DNA of 64,000 nucleotides from Paguma larvata. Taxonomy: Eukaryota; Chordata; Mammalia; Carnivora; Viverridae. A model generated the notes under the pieces. The model was not told where the DNA came from and made no database searches. It saw only the letters and a list, made by a program, of their open reading frames with translations. This document shows, in pieces, positions 1-10,784 of the stretch. The stretch lies in assembly GCA_030068075.1 (NCBI GenBank), contig CM057844.1, forward strand, positions 1,860,001 through 1,924,000, given 5' to 3'. The number at the start of each line of letters is the position of its first letter. Positions within the stretch are counted from its first letter, which is position 1. Both the position numbers and the translations under genes were made by a program.

Positions 1-554
1 TGAATGTGAGGCTGGAAATGTAAAAATGTTTAAATCATCCCATTAAGATCTTTACTTTGCACCTTAATTAAATGCTCATATATTATGAAGGACCTAAGAG
101 ATATATGCATATGATAAATCTGAAAGGTCAGTCCATCTGCTTCAGCGTCCCACTTAGGAAGGCCTCCTCATATTTGTGATGGCTAAAGCTATCAAAATAA
201 GGCAGATTGGGCCCAAGCCAGGGACTTTGGGCTTCATCAGTGTTATGGTGCCATGGTTCACACCACAGGTCCCAAGAAACACTTGAACTTTCTGCGTATG
301 TACCTAAGCCTCATTCCCTGCACCATGAATTCAACAAGGGTTTATTTCCAACATTTATTTTTTAAAAAAGAAAGAAAAAAACCCTCACTTTTTTAGGTTA
401 AAACTTGGAAAGAATCTCAGGAGAAATGCTGCTGATACTCCTGCTACACATGAAGACAAATGAAAGAGAAAAAGCTGGTAGTCAAAGTCTTCTTAACAAA
501 GGGTTGCATGGGGCCTGGGGAAATGGCTACACATTTATTTTTAATTTTTGCATA
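1..554. other. Unassigned non-coding sequence
   Basis: AT-rich sequence with no repeat family, splice-flanked open frame or RNA gene that I could recognise. The 100-codon frame starting near 405 runs into the LTR-like relic downstream and has no protein-like features. Confidence 0.5.
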
Positions 555-830
555 ACAAATCACCACACAATTATCATAATTTTTAAAAAGCACACATTTA
601 TTATTTTAGTTTCTGTGGGTCTGGAGTCCAGGTACAGTTTAGCTGGGTTTTCTTGTCATAATCATGCAAGGACTGTAATCAAAGTGTTGGCCAGGGCTGC
701 ATTCTGATCTGACACTACACTGGGAAAAATTCTGCTCTGAACTCACTCATTCTGTTAGCAAAGTTCAGTTCTTGGAGGCTATAGAATTAAGAGCTCAGTT
801 TTTTGCTAGATGTTAGCCAGACGCTACCCT
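555..830. repeat. Ancient LTR-like interspersed repeat, family not pinned
   Basis: The order 'ataacaaatcaccacac', a run ending 'acatttattattttag', then 'tttctgtgggtctggagtcc' and 'gccagggctgcattc' matches a widely dispersed old mammalian repeat. Copies of similar layout lie at about 18.66-19.17 kb and 54.68-54.96 kb. I believe it is an ERVL/MaLR-type LTR relic but cannot name the subfamily. It is heavily diverged, with no visible TSD. Confidence 0.4.
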
Positions 831-3056
831 GAGCTCATAGAGGCCATCTGCATTTCCTCAGCCTCACGGCAGCTTACTTTATAAAAACCAGCAAGTGCCA
901 TGCTCTCATGTGTATAATCATGTACATCTCTTCAAGTTTGCCACATTTAACTGGTTAGAAGCAAATCCCAGGTCACATCCATGAAGGTAGAGATCATTCA
1001 AGGGCAAAACATCAGAAAGTAGTGATCATGGTGGGAAGGTAGAGACTGTTCTTTCTCTCCTCTATCTTTTTAGGCTTGATTCCAATCCACATGGTGACCC
1101 ACACATGCCACCGATAGTAATTTTCAGGTACCTAAAAACACAGGGAGGATGTGCGATTTCCTGAACAACTCATGCATTTTCACTACACTGTGACTACACC
1201 TACACCAGCTCATCAGCCTAAAAAGATATGTCCTCCCTTTATACACCACTTCATTCTTCTTGAAATCTTTCTTGAATTCTAGGTCTACCCAGATCAAAAG
1301 AGCCCCCTCATCTGCTTTCCCATCGCACATTTTACATATATTCATTGAAGCAGTTTTATATCAGTGTAGTTTATTTCATATGCAGCCTGTGAGTTGGATT
1401 GGCATCTCACAGAAAGTAAGGATCATCTATTGGGCATGATATTCTCAGCACCTTCCAGAGGGTTTAGGTCAAAGTTAGTTTTCAACAGACATTTGTTTAA
1501 TCAAAGAAAGAATGAGTATGCATAAACACCTCTACCACATTCAAATCAAAACTGTTCAAAGACAAGTGGGGATACACTTTAATTAGGATCATCTTGAAAT
1601 TACAGAAAAAATTCACATTGTTATTCAAATGTTATCTTCATCACATATAAAAACGGTCAGCTGAGGTTTTGCATCAATGTGACTTTACAATGACACTTCA
1701 GAGTGTGTGTTTTAGCTTTATTCTCTTAAAGAGTCAGACATTCTCTACATATATTTACTTGTATTCTTTTGTGTCCAACAGCAAAAAATGATGGAAACAG
1801 CTGCCTGGTATGGTCAGGGCCCATGGGGTACAGTAAAGTCCACAGACCCACATGATATGGTCATGGGTATGCTGGTCAGTGGAAGAACAAAGAGCTATCT
1901 CCCTGTCGATATTCCCCATCTCATTTTCTTAGAGGTCCTTAATGAGAGGTCTTGGCAAAGTTTATTTTTAATACAGAAAAGAAAATGCTTGATGATCAGA
2001 TCAGAAAGCTAAAATAACTGTATAAAATTAGATAAATTCTTAGGAAATATTATTTAGAAGTAGGTATCTATAGGAAAGGGCCAGGTTACTGACTCATTCC
2101 TGTTGATACAAACAAATGGGCACTCAGACTCTAACAGCATCATCGATCACTGAGCCATTACAGAGTAAAGTGGCCCCTAGGTGTGGAAGCTTTGCCACCA
2201 GTGCAATTCTATATGGTCCCAAGCCTCTTCTTAAGTCACCTACTGATGTGCTTCTATGTGATATTTTCCCTTGTCATGGTTCCTTAGGTAAATAAAGAAT
2301 AGATATGTTTAAGTAGGTTCACCTTGATCTTAAGAACTTATTAACATTTTAAGAGCTCTTGATAAAGAAGCTAAGTGAAAGAATTTTTTAATCATAAAGA
2401 AACTTCACTTCAACTTCTCTCCTCCTAAGAACTCATTTGTGCCAAGAAATGAGAAAAATGTATGGCAATTTTTTCCAACAAATATATTTCAAATGGCAGG
2501 CAGGTATCCTAAGGAAGTCACCAAACCATACTTTAACGTTTAATTTTTTTTTCTTTCCACACTTTTGATCATCTAGTTAAAACAATCTCATTGGTTCTCA
2601 ACATTAAAATGATAGTAGCTAACCTGAAAATAATGAGGCTATGGATAAAATTTCCTGTCTGTTCTAATGGGCTGAGTAGATTTTCATATAACTGCACCAT
2701 TGTTCCTTGATTCCATCTTCATTTAAAGGAAGCCACATTGGTCCTTATACTCATCCTAAAATCCAGGAAACATAGAAACTTGAGACCACTGTTGAGTATC
2801 TGTCCCTTCAGAGGATATAACCATGCTTTCAGAAAATGAATATGAAAACCTTCTCAGGAACAAGTGGGAAAGATAATATTTAGAGTAATTCTTTCCATGG
2901 TAGCAAAGAAACATTAATTTGAACATTTACATTTATGATTTTTTTTCATTTTGCTATTATGTACCAAATGGGCCACAAAAAAGGTGGGGAAACAACATAT
3001 TGTGTCTCTTTGAATTTCATTCTTCAGAAAAACCTGCATTGGTACATCTTTTGACA
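831..3056. other. Unassigned non-coding sequence
   Basis: No coding signal seen. Around 1440-1515 a stretch ending 'acatttgtttaatcaaag' and 'aatgag' vaguely resembles the 3' end of a LINE-2 element, but this is too weak to call. Open frames here are under 75 codons and lack recognisable domains. Confidence 0.5.
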
Positions 3057-3070
3057 ACTGCAGACATTTT

Positions 3071-3276
3071 TTAAAGTTGTTTTTTTGGGGGGATGGCAGA
3101 GAGAAAGAGGGTGCACATGTATGCATAAGCAGTGAAGCAGGAGAAGGAGAGGAAGAGAGGGAATCTTAAGCAGTATTCATGCCCAGCGTAGAGCTCAATC
3201 TCATGACTGTGAGATCATGACCTGAGCTGAAATCAAGAGTTGGACAGTTGACCAGCTGAGCTACCCAAGTGTTCCA
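3071..3276 (-). mobile_element. tRNA-Lys-derived SINE (feline CAN/SINEC type)
   Basis: Reverse-complement SINE: poly(T) side at left, purine-rich middle, then 'gatcatgacctgagctga' and 'agctgagctacc', the reversed tRNA-derived head. It is flanked by imperfect direct repeats, 'ctgcagacatttt' at 3058-3070 and 'atgcaggcatttt' at 3277-3289. This is a non-autonomous element mobilised by LINE-1 enzymes; the head carries the RNA polymerase III promoter boxes. The copy is moderately diverged. Confidence 0.85.
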
Positions 3277-3349
3277 ATGCAGGCATTTTGGAAAAAACTT
3301 TGTTTTGCTCCAGAGTGTATAAAAATCTTATAAGAAATAAAAAAATTAA

Positions 3350-4718
3350 GGGACGCCAGAATTCCCAGGGATGCCTGCTTGGTCATCAGACTCCATCTTT
3401 CTCGTGGCTCTCTCACCTCATTTCGCCTAACCGTTCGTCCTTCGTGGACCCCTGGATTGGCCGGAACAAGGACCGACCCCCAGAGAGGCGAGACCAAGAT
3501 GGAGGAGGAGTAGGAAGACCCAAAGTTTCCCTTGTTTTTTGAATTGAGAGGGACCGAAACAGAGAGATTCTCAACTCCAAGAACCTGGCAGAAAAGGTGT
3601 AGCAGCTCACAAGAAATTCAAGAAACATAGACAACGCCCTAGGACCATGAGTCTAATCGAGAATGGACAAAACGATCTCGGGAAACTGAGCTGAGGGGAG
3701 GGAGAGCCGGGAACAGCAGGGAAAGTGCCCAACATCCGAAGGAGAGGGCCAGAGACGGGGAGACCACCACCATCCAGCCCCTACAGACAGGGCTTAGGAG
3801 GAGAAGCTCTGTCTCTAACAGCAGAACCCAGCAGAATGCTCCTTGTGCGGGACCGCGGACCGAGGCACAGTCAGCCCGCCCGGCCCAGAGTCGCTCAGCC
3901 ACCAGCAGCGTGGGGAGTGACCGCGGACTGCCGCCACTGCTGCCGGCCCCAATGGGGAGTGTGCGTCAGGCGCCATTGCCGCCTCCTGACCCCGGAGCGA
4001 ACAACTGCGGGACCACCGCCTCTGCTGCCGGCCGGAGCGGGGAGTGCACGCTAGCCGACCCGCAGCCCCGTGGGGAGCAAAAAACCGCTGGGACCGCCAC
4101 GCTGCCACTTGAACAGGGATTGCGCCCAGTCGCGCTGCCATCCCGTGGGGAGCCGGCGACCTGGGACCATTGCCGCTGCCCGCCTGAGCCGGGATTGGGC
4201 ACTAGTCGCTGCAGAGGGCCCCGAGGGGTGCGAACAATCGCTGGGACTGCCGCCACCGCTGTTGCCCACGTGGGGAGTGCCCACAAGTCGCCCTGGCCAG
4301 GCAACCGGCTGCCGGTGGGGGGCCCCTAGTCGCCCGAGGAGCACCTCTAACCCTGACACATTTGCAGAAAGTTGGGGGGTGGCAGGCAGGCAGGCGCCCA
4401 CCATCCAGTGGACCGCACTGCACCGGTGCCCATAGCGGAGTAAGGACAGAAACAAAGGGGACGAGTGGAAGCCCCGGGACTGGGAACAAAGGACTGAAGG
4501 GATGCCATTGTTGTCTTACGGGCCCACAAGCACCAGCCCCAGGAAGTCACTACCAAAGCCATCCCTGCCTCTGTGGAGATCACCCACCTACACTAAACCA
4601 CGCCCATCCGCTCAGGAGTGACACCTCTCAGCAGGAGCTACATAGGCCAAGTTCAGACCCCTGTGTGGAGTAACTCCAGGGCAACTTCAAGAAACAACCC
4701 AAAACACATCCAGCCAAA
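3350..4718 (+). promoter_or_regulatory. LINE-1 5'UTR with internal promoter and CpG-rich region
   Basis: About 1.37 kb between the 5' TSD and ORF1. Base composition changes sharply from the AT-rich flank to strongly GC-rich with dense CpG, particularly 3720-4340, as expected for an L1 5'UTR, which in other mammals holds an internal RNA polymerase II promoter silenced by methylation. The motif TGGGGAG or a close variant recurs about seven times (near 3911, 3952, 4038, 4071, 4147, 4272 and 4316), giving a degenerate iterated structure. Long open frames on both strands here are explained by low stop-codon density. Promoter activity is inferred from family knowledge. Confidence 0.8.
3495..3502 (+). 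promoter_or_regulatory. YY1-like site in L1 5'UTR
   Basis: CAAGATGG followed by AGGAGGAG. In primate L1 a CAAGATGG YY1 site sits close to the 5' end and helps position the transcription start. Here it lies about 145 bases inside the element as bounded by the TSD. Binding is not shown. Confidence 0.5.
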
Positions 4719-5610
4719 ATGATGAGACGGAAGAATTCTCCTCAAAAAATCTACAAGAAGCAGTGACAGCTCAAGAATTAATGAAAACAGATATAAGCAA
4801 CATAACAGAACATGAATATAGAATGATAATCATAAAACTAATCGCTGGCCTTGAGAAAAGCTTAGATGAATGCAAGGGGTCCCACGAGGCAGAGTTCAAG
4901 GACCTTAAAAACGGTCAGGAAGAATTAAAGAAGACATTGGAAGAAATACAGGGGAAACAGGAAGCAGCCACAGAACGGATTGAAGAGGTAGAGGAAAGAG
5001 TTAGTGCATTAGAAGACAAAATCATTGAAAAAGAGGAAGCAGATAAAAAGAGAGAGAAGCTGATCCAGGAACAGGAAAGGAGAACTCGAGAGCTGAGCGA
5101 TGCACTCAAAAGAAACAATATCCGTATCATAGGAGTTCCAGAGGAAGAAGAGAGAGAGAAAGGAGTCGAAGGGGTTCTTGAACAAATCATTGATGAGAAC
5201 TTCCCCAACATGAGGAAGGAAATGGGCATGGAAATCCAAGAGGCACAGAGAGCTCCCCTCAGACGTAATTTGAATAGACCTTCTGCACAGCACATCATAG
5301 TGAAGCTGGCAAAATACAAAGATAGGGAGAGAATCCTGAAAGCAGCTAGGGACAAAAGAACCCTAACATACAAAGGGAGACCTATAAGGGTAGTAGCAGA
5401 CTTATCTACAGAAGCTTGGCAAGCCAGAAAGGAATGACAGGATATCTTCACTGTGATGAGCAAGAAGGACATGCAACCAAGAATTCTGTATCCGGCTAGC
5501 CTGTCATTCAGAATAGAAGGAGAGATCAAGGTTTTCCCAAAAAACAAAAACTGAAAGAATTTATCACAAATAAGCCAGCACTACAAGGGATCCTGAGGGG
5601 CACTCCCTGA
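4719..5610 (+). pseudogene. LINE-1 ORF1 (ORF1p, RNA-binding chaperone), broken
   Basis: ORF1p is a trimeric cytoplasmic RNA-binding protein that packages L1 RNA. Tandem ATGs at 4719 and 4722 open the frame, but one A appears lost in the A-run at 4744-4749, so the body is read from 4748 in another frame. Visible parts in order: a Glu/Lys-rich coiled coil (about 4850-5110), the RRM signature NNIRIIGVPEEEE (about 5115-5155) and the C-terminal RNA-binding region with KDRERIL and YKGRPIRV (to about 5400). A TGA at 5435-5437 sits where the family has Trp. A second A-run shift at 5538-5550 moves the frame again; the family-like end then reads to TGA 5608-5610. Gene identity is certain; the lesions are read by comparison with related L1s. 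Confidence 0.9.
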
Positions 5611-5639
5611 AGGAAAGGTTGCAAAGAACACGGACTGCC

Positions 5640-8600
5640 AGAGACAGCCTTACAAACATCAAATTTACAGACAATACAGTGACTGTCAGCCCATATTTTT
5701 CAATATTAACACTGAATGTAAATGGACTAAATGCGCCAATCAAAAGACACAGGATAACAGAATGGATTAAAAAACAAGACCCATCTATTTGCTGTCTTCA
5801 AGAAACTCATCTTAAACCTGAAGATACCTTCAGATTGAAAGTGAGGGGATGGAGAACCATCTACCATGCTACTGGAAGTCAGAAGAAAGCCGGAGTAGCC
5901 ACACTTATATCAGACAAATTAGACTTTAAAATGAACGATGTAATAAGAGATGAAGAAGGACATTATATAATAGTCTCAGGGACCATCCAGCAGGAAGAGC
6001 TAACAATTATAAATATCTACGCACCAAATTCGGGGGCACCAAAATTTGTAAAACAACTAAGTACAAACATTAGCAACCTCATCGATAAAAAAGTCCTAAT
6101 AGTAGGGGATCTCAAAACCCCACTCTCAGCATTGGATAGATCCACAAAACAGAAAATCTCTGCAGAAACAATAGCCCTGAACGACACATTAGAACAGATG
6201 GGCCTCACAGACATCTTTAGGGTCCTTCATCCAGAAGCAAAGGAATTTACGTTCTTCTCAACTGCACACGGTACATTTTCCAAGATAGACCACATTCTGG
6301 GGCACAGGGAAGCTCTGAATAAATATAAAAGAATTGAGATCATACCGTATACACTGTCAGACCACAATGCTTTGAAACTTGAAATCAACCACAGGAGAAA
6401 GCCTGGAAAACATCCAAAAACATGGCGGCTAAGAAATAACCTACTAAAAGATGAGTGGGTCAACCTAACGTCAGAGAAGAAATTAAAAACTACATGGAAA
6501 CAAATGAAAATGAAATACAACAATCCAAACGCTCTGGGATGCAGCAAAGGCAGTCCTGAGAGGGAAATATATTGCAATCCAGGCCCATCTCAAGAAACAA
6601 GAAAAATCAATAACACAAATTCTAACAGCACGCCTAAAGGAACTAGAAGCAGATCAACTAAAACAACCCAAGCCCAGCAGAAAGAGAGAAATAACAAAGA
6701 TCAGAGCACAAATTAATCATATGGAGACAGAAAAGGTAGTGGAACAGATCAATGAAACCAAAAGCTGGTTCTTTGAAAAAATAAACAAAATAGACAAACC
6801 TCTAGCCAGGCTTCTCAAAAAGAAAAGAGAGAGAACGCAAATAGATAAAATCGTGAATGAAAAGGGAGAAATTACAACCAATCCCTCAGAGATACAAGCA
6901 ATCATCAGAGAATACTATGAAAAATTATATGCCACCAAACTTGGCAATCTGGAAGGAATGGACAGCTTCCTAAATAGCCACACGCTACCAAAACTCAAAC
7001 GGGAAGAAATAGAAAATTTGAACAGACCCATAACTAGTGAAGAAATAAAATCAGTTATTAAAAACCTCCCAGCAAATAAAAGCCCTGGACCAGACGGCTT
7101 TCCTGCGGAATTTTACCAGACATTTAAAACAGAGTTAATTCCTATCCTCCTCAAGCTGTTCCAAAAAATTGAAACGGAAGGAAAACTCCCGGACTCATTC
7201 TATGAAGCCAGCATCACTTTGATTCCCAATCCAGATAGAGACCCAGCAAAGAAAGAGAATTACAGGCCAATATCCCTGATGAATATGGACGCAAAAATTT
7301 TCAACAAGATACTAGTAAATCGAATCCAACAACATATAAAGAGAATTATCCACCATGATCAAGTAGGATTCATCCCTGGGTTGCAGGGCTGGTTCAATAT
7401 TCGCAAATCAATCAACGTGATACATCACATCAACAAAAGAAAAGATAAGAACCATATGATCCTGTCAATAGATGCAGAAAAAGCATTTGACAAAATACAG
7501 CACCCTTTCTTAATAAAAACTCTCGAGAAAGTCGGGATAGAAGGAACATGCTTAAACATCATAAAAGCCATATATGAAAAGCCCACAGCTAATATCATCC
7601 TCAATGGGGAAAAACTGAAAGCCTTCCCCCTGAGATCAGGAACACGACAGGGGTGTCCACTCTCACCACTGCTATTCAACATAGTGTTGGAAGTCTTAGC
7701 ATCAGCAATCAGACAACAAAACAAAATAAAAGGCATCAAGATTGGCGAGGAGGAAGTCAAACTTTCACTTTTTGCAGATGACATGATACTTTACATGGAA
7801 AACCTGACGGAATCCACCGCAAAGACTACTAGAACTGATCCATGATTTCAGCAAAGTTGCAGGATACAAAATCAACGTACAGAAATCAGTGGCATTTCTA
7901 TACACCAACAATGAAGCAGCAGAAAGAGAAATAAAGAAGCTAATCCCTTTCACAATTGCACCAAAAACCATAAAATACTTAGGAATAAACCTAACCAAAG
8001 ATGTGAAAGACCTCCACACTGGAAACTATAAAAAACTTATGAAGGAAATTGAGGAAGTCACAAGGAAATGAAAAAACATCCCATGCTCATGGATGGGAAG
8101 AATAAATATCGTGAAAATGGCAATACTACCCAAAGCAATCTACACATTCAATGCAATCCCAATCAAAATTGCACCAGCATTCTTCTCAAAGCTAGAGCAA
8201 ACAATCCTAAAATTTGTATGGAACCACAAAAGACCTCGAATAGCCAAAATAATACTGAAGAATAAAACCAAGGCGGGAGGCATCACAATCCCAGACTTTA
8301 ACCTCTACTACAAAGCGGTGGTCATCAAGACTGTATGGTATTGGCACAAAAACAGACACATAGACCAATGGAATAGAATAGAAAACTCAGAAATGGACTC
8401 GCAAGTATATGGCCAACTAATCTTTGACAAAGCGGGAAAATGTATCCAATGGAAAAAAGACAGCCTCTTTAACAAATGGTGCTGGGAGAACTGGACAGCA
8501 ACATGCAAAAGAATGAAACTAGACCACTTTTCTTACACCACTCACAAAAATAAATTCTAAATGGATAAAAGATCTGAATGTGAGACAGGAAACCGTCAAA

Positions 8601-9571
8601 ATCCTAGAGGAGAAAGCAGGAAAAAGCCTCTTTGACCTAAGACGCACCAATTTCTTACTCGACACGTCTCCAAAGGCAAGGGAATTAAAAGCAAAGATGA
8701 ACTACTGGGACCTCATCAAGATAAAAAGCTTCTGCACAGCAAAAGAAACAACCAACAAAACAAATAGGCAACCAACGGAATGGGAAAAGATCATCGCAAA
8801 TGACATATCGGATAAAGGACTAATATCTAAAATCTATAAAGAACTTACCAAACTCCACACCCGAAAAACAAACAACCCAGTGAAGAAATGGGCGGAAGAT
8901 ATGAATAGACACTTCTCCAAAGAGGACATTCAGATGGCCAACAGACACATGAAACGATGCTCAATGTCACTCATCATCAGGGAAATACAAATCAAAACCA
9001 CACTGTGATACCACCTCACACCAGTCAGAGTGGCTAAAATGAACAAATTAGGAAATCATAGATGCTGGTGAGTATGCGGAGAAGTAGGCACCCTCCTACA
9101 CTGTTGGTGGGAATACAAACTGGTGCAGCCACTCTGGAGAACTGTGTGGAGATTCTTCAACAAAATGAAAATAGAGCTACCCTATGACCCAGCAATAGCA
9201 CTGCTAGGATCTACCCAAGAGACACAGAAATGCTGATGCATAGGAGCACGTGTACCCCAATGTTCATAGCAGCACTTTCGACAATAGCCAAATCATGGAA
9301 AGAAACCAAGTGCCCATCAACTGACGAGTGGATAAAGAAGATGTGGTTCATATATACAATGGACTACTACGTGGCAATGAGAACAAATGAAATCTGGTCA
9401 TGTGTAGCAACATGGATGGAACTGGAGGGTATTATGTTAAGTGAAATAGTCAGTCAGAAAAAGACAGATACCATATGTTTCCACGAATAGGTGGACTTTG
9501 TGAGACTAAGCAAAAACCAGGGGGAGGGGAAAGAAAAAAAAGACACAGAGAGGGAGGGAGATAAAACATAA
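5640..9571 (+). pseudogene. LINE-1 ORF2 (endonuclease-reverse transcriptase), broken
   Basis: ORF2p nicks target DNA and reverse-transcribes L1 and SINE RNA. No ATG precedes the endonuclease domain in frame. Endonuclease hallmarks: LNVNGLN, QETHL, a GD motif near 6105, SKIDHI and SDHNAL. The asparagine expected after GDF is lysine (AAA at 6114-6116, context GDLKTPLS), a catalytic-site loss. Reverse transcriptase hallmarks: [36 protein letters not shown] and intact FADD at 7771-7782. A Cys-rich C-terminal part follows. Frameshifts lie near 6466, 6516, 7820, 8527, 9208 and 9449; in-frame stops are at 8069, 9006 and 9069. In the 34-kb and 56-kb copies the frame continues past IGG into the purine-rich tract, so I place the ancestral end near 9571 rather than at the TAG at 9488. 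Confidence 0.92.
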
Positions 9572-9599
9572 GAGACTCTCAAAGACTAAGAACAAACTG

Positions 9600-9632
9600 A
9601 GGGTGAGGGGGATGAGGGAGGGGGAGAGGGGG
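9600..9632 (+). other. G-rich tract in L1 3'UTR, potential G-quadruplex
   Basis: Five or more runs of three to five G separated by 2-4 bases on the plus strand. L1 3'UTRs in several mammals carry such tracts; equivalents occur in the other L1 copies at 34453-34490 (C-rich, minus element), 56331-56372 and 24051-24073. Confidence 0.6.
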
Positions 9633-9696
9633 TGATGGCATTAAAAAGGGCACATGTTGGGATGAACACTGGGTGTTATATGTAAACCAATTTGAA

Positions 9697-9702
9697 AATA
9701 AA
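9697..9702 (+). terminator. LINE-1 poly(A) signal AATAAA
   Basis: AATAAA about 12 bases before the A-rich tail of the full-length L1. The same hexamer in the same context (aaataaactattata) ends the 34-kb and 56-kb copies. Confidence 0.8.
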
Positions 9703-9914
9703 CTATTATAAATTAAAAAAAAGAAATAAAAAATTAATTAGAGCGCTGAAGTAGAAGAATCTTCCAAGAAGAAAAAAGAAAATATAGATTTATTATCATT
9801 ACCATAGCTATTCATCACATTTCTATAGAAATTTATTTTCTTTCAAGTCACCTCAAAGTGATGACTGATAGAGTTCAAAGTAATATTAGAGAAAATTACT
9901 GAAATTAGAATAAA

Positions 9915-10024
9915 TCTGGCTGGCTTAATGAGTAGAGCATGAAACTCTTGATCTCAGAGTTTTGAGTTAAAACCACACACTAGGCACAGAATTTACATTT
10001 AAAAAACAAAACAAAACAAAACAA
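9915..10024 (+). mobile_element. Short tRNA-Lys SINE with (AAAAC)n tail
   Basis: 'ctggctggcttaatgagtag' followed by 'agcatgaaactcttgatctc' reads as a tRNA-Lys-like head, then a degraded B-box region and an AAAAC-repeat tail. It lacks the CT-rich body of the other SINEs in the window, so it belongs to an older, shorter CAN-type subfamily. No clear TSD seen. Confidence 0.7.
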
Positions 10025-10548
10025 ATCTCAAGTAATGACCAATAGCCCCATTCTCAGATAACTATTATGATCTGACTGGTCTGGCAGTTTTCTGGAAATT
10101 CCCACTTGTAGTGTTTGTCTTTATTTGACCTGACTCTGAGATAACTTTCTGTGAACAGCTTTTCCCCAGAGTGTTTGTTGAAAACAATTGGCAACAGCTG
10201 TTTAACATCAAAACTGAGGTGTAGATACTGTTGGAAGAAACAAGAAGCTGAACAAAAAAACTTAAAAGGAAAAGCTGGTGAGTGAGATATCTATGGGCAG
10301 TTTTGGAAAAACTTCAGCACATTATTGGAATTTAGAACATCATGCACATATTCAAGACTGTGTGCATGCCCAGGAAGTCTAAGAAAGCTCCAAGCTCTTA
10401 CCTCTGGCTGACCTTGAGGATATACACAACCAGGAGATAAAGGTGAAGGCAGAGTTGTAAGCTCCCTGCCAGAGTGTGGAAAGCATGGCTCAACACACAC
10501 ATAAAACCACTCAGTAAAGTCTGAGAGACTTGTTGATTCAAGGCATTT
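10025..10548. other. Unassigned non-coding sequence
   Basis: No repeat family, exon or RNA gene recognised between the two SINEs. One 69-codon minus-strand frame has no family resemblance. Confidence 0.5.
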
Positions 10549-10565
10549 AAAGAAATCTCTGTCTA

Positions 10566-10784
10566 GGGATGCTAGGTGGTTCAGTCAGTTAAGTATCTGA
10601 CTTGAGCTCAGGTCCTGATCCTAAGGTTCGTGGATTTGAGCCCCGCATTGGGCTCTGTGCTGATAGCTCACAGCCTGGACCTTGCTTCGGTTTCTGTGTC
10701 TCCCTCTCTCTCTGCCCTCCCTTGCCCATATTCTGTCTCTCTATCTCCCAAAAATGAGTAAACATTAAAGAATTTGTTAAAAAG
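10566..10784 (+). mobile_element. tRNA-Lys-derived SINE (SINEC type)
   Basis: Head 'gatgctaggtggttcagtca', B-box-like 'gttcgtggatttgagcc', CT-rich body 'ctccctctctctctgccc' and A-rich tail. TSDs are 'aaagaaatctctgtcta' at 10549-10565 and a copy with one mismatch at 10785-10801. Confidence 0.9.

Larger units (their letters stand above)
3350..9720 (+). mobile_element. Full-length LINE-1, feliform subfamily, inactivated
   Basis: A complete L1 in order: GC/CpG-rich 5'UTR (3350-4718), ORF1 (4719-5610, broken), ORF2 (from about 5640, broken), purine/G-rich 3'UTR, poly(A) signal AATAAA at 9697-9702 and a short A-rich tail. Flanking target-site duplications are 'aagaaataaaaaaattaa' at 3332-3349 and the same string with one fewer A at 9721-9737, so the insertion is fairly young. 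The site (TAT/AAGAA) resembles the L1 endonuclease preference. The 34.4-36.4 kb and 55.9-56.5 kb copies are very similar over shared parts. Both ORFs carry stops and frameshifts, so the copy cannot move autonomously. Confidence 0.95.

Noticed and set aside
1440..1515. LINE-2 3' end
   Set aside because: Only about 30 bases are suggestive; not enough for a call.
3815..4489. Overlapping antisense frames of 95-134 codons in the L1 5'UTR, recalling the primate antisense ORF0
   Set aside because: The region is very GC-rich, so stops are rare in all frames; several frames on both strands are open and none shows protein-like features.
9915..9990. tRNA-Lys-like sequence as a functional tRNA gene
   Set aside because: The acceptor and T-arm regions are degraded and it runs into an AAAAC tail, so it is a SINE head.
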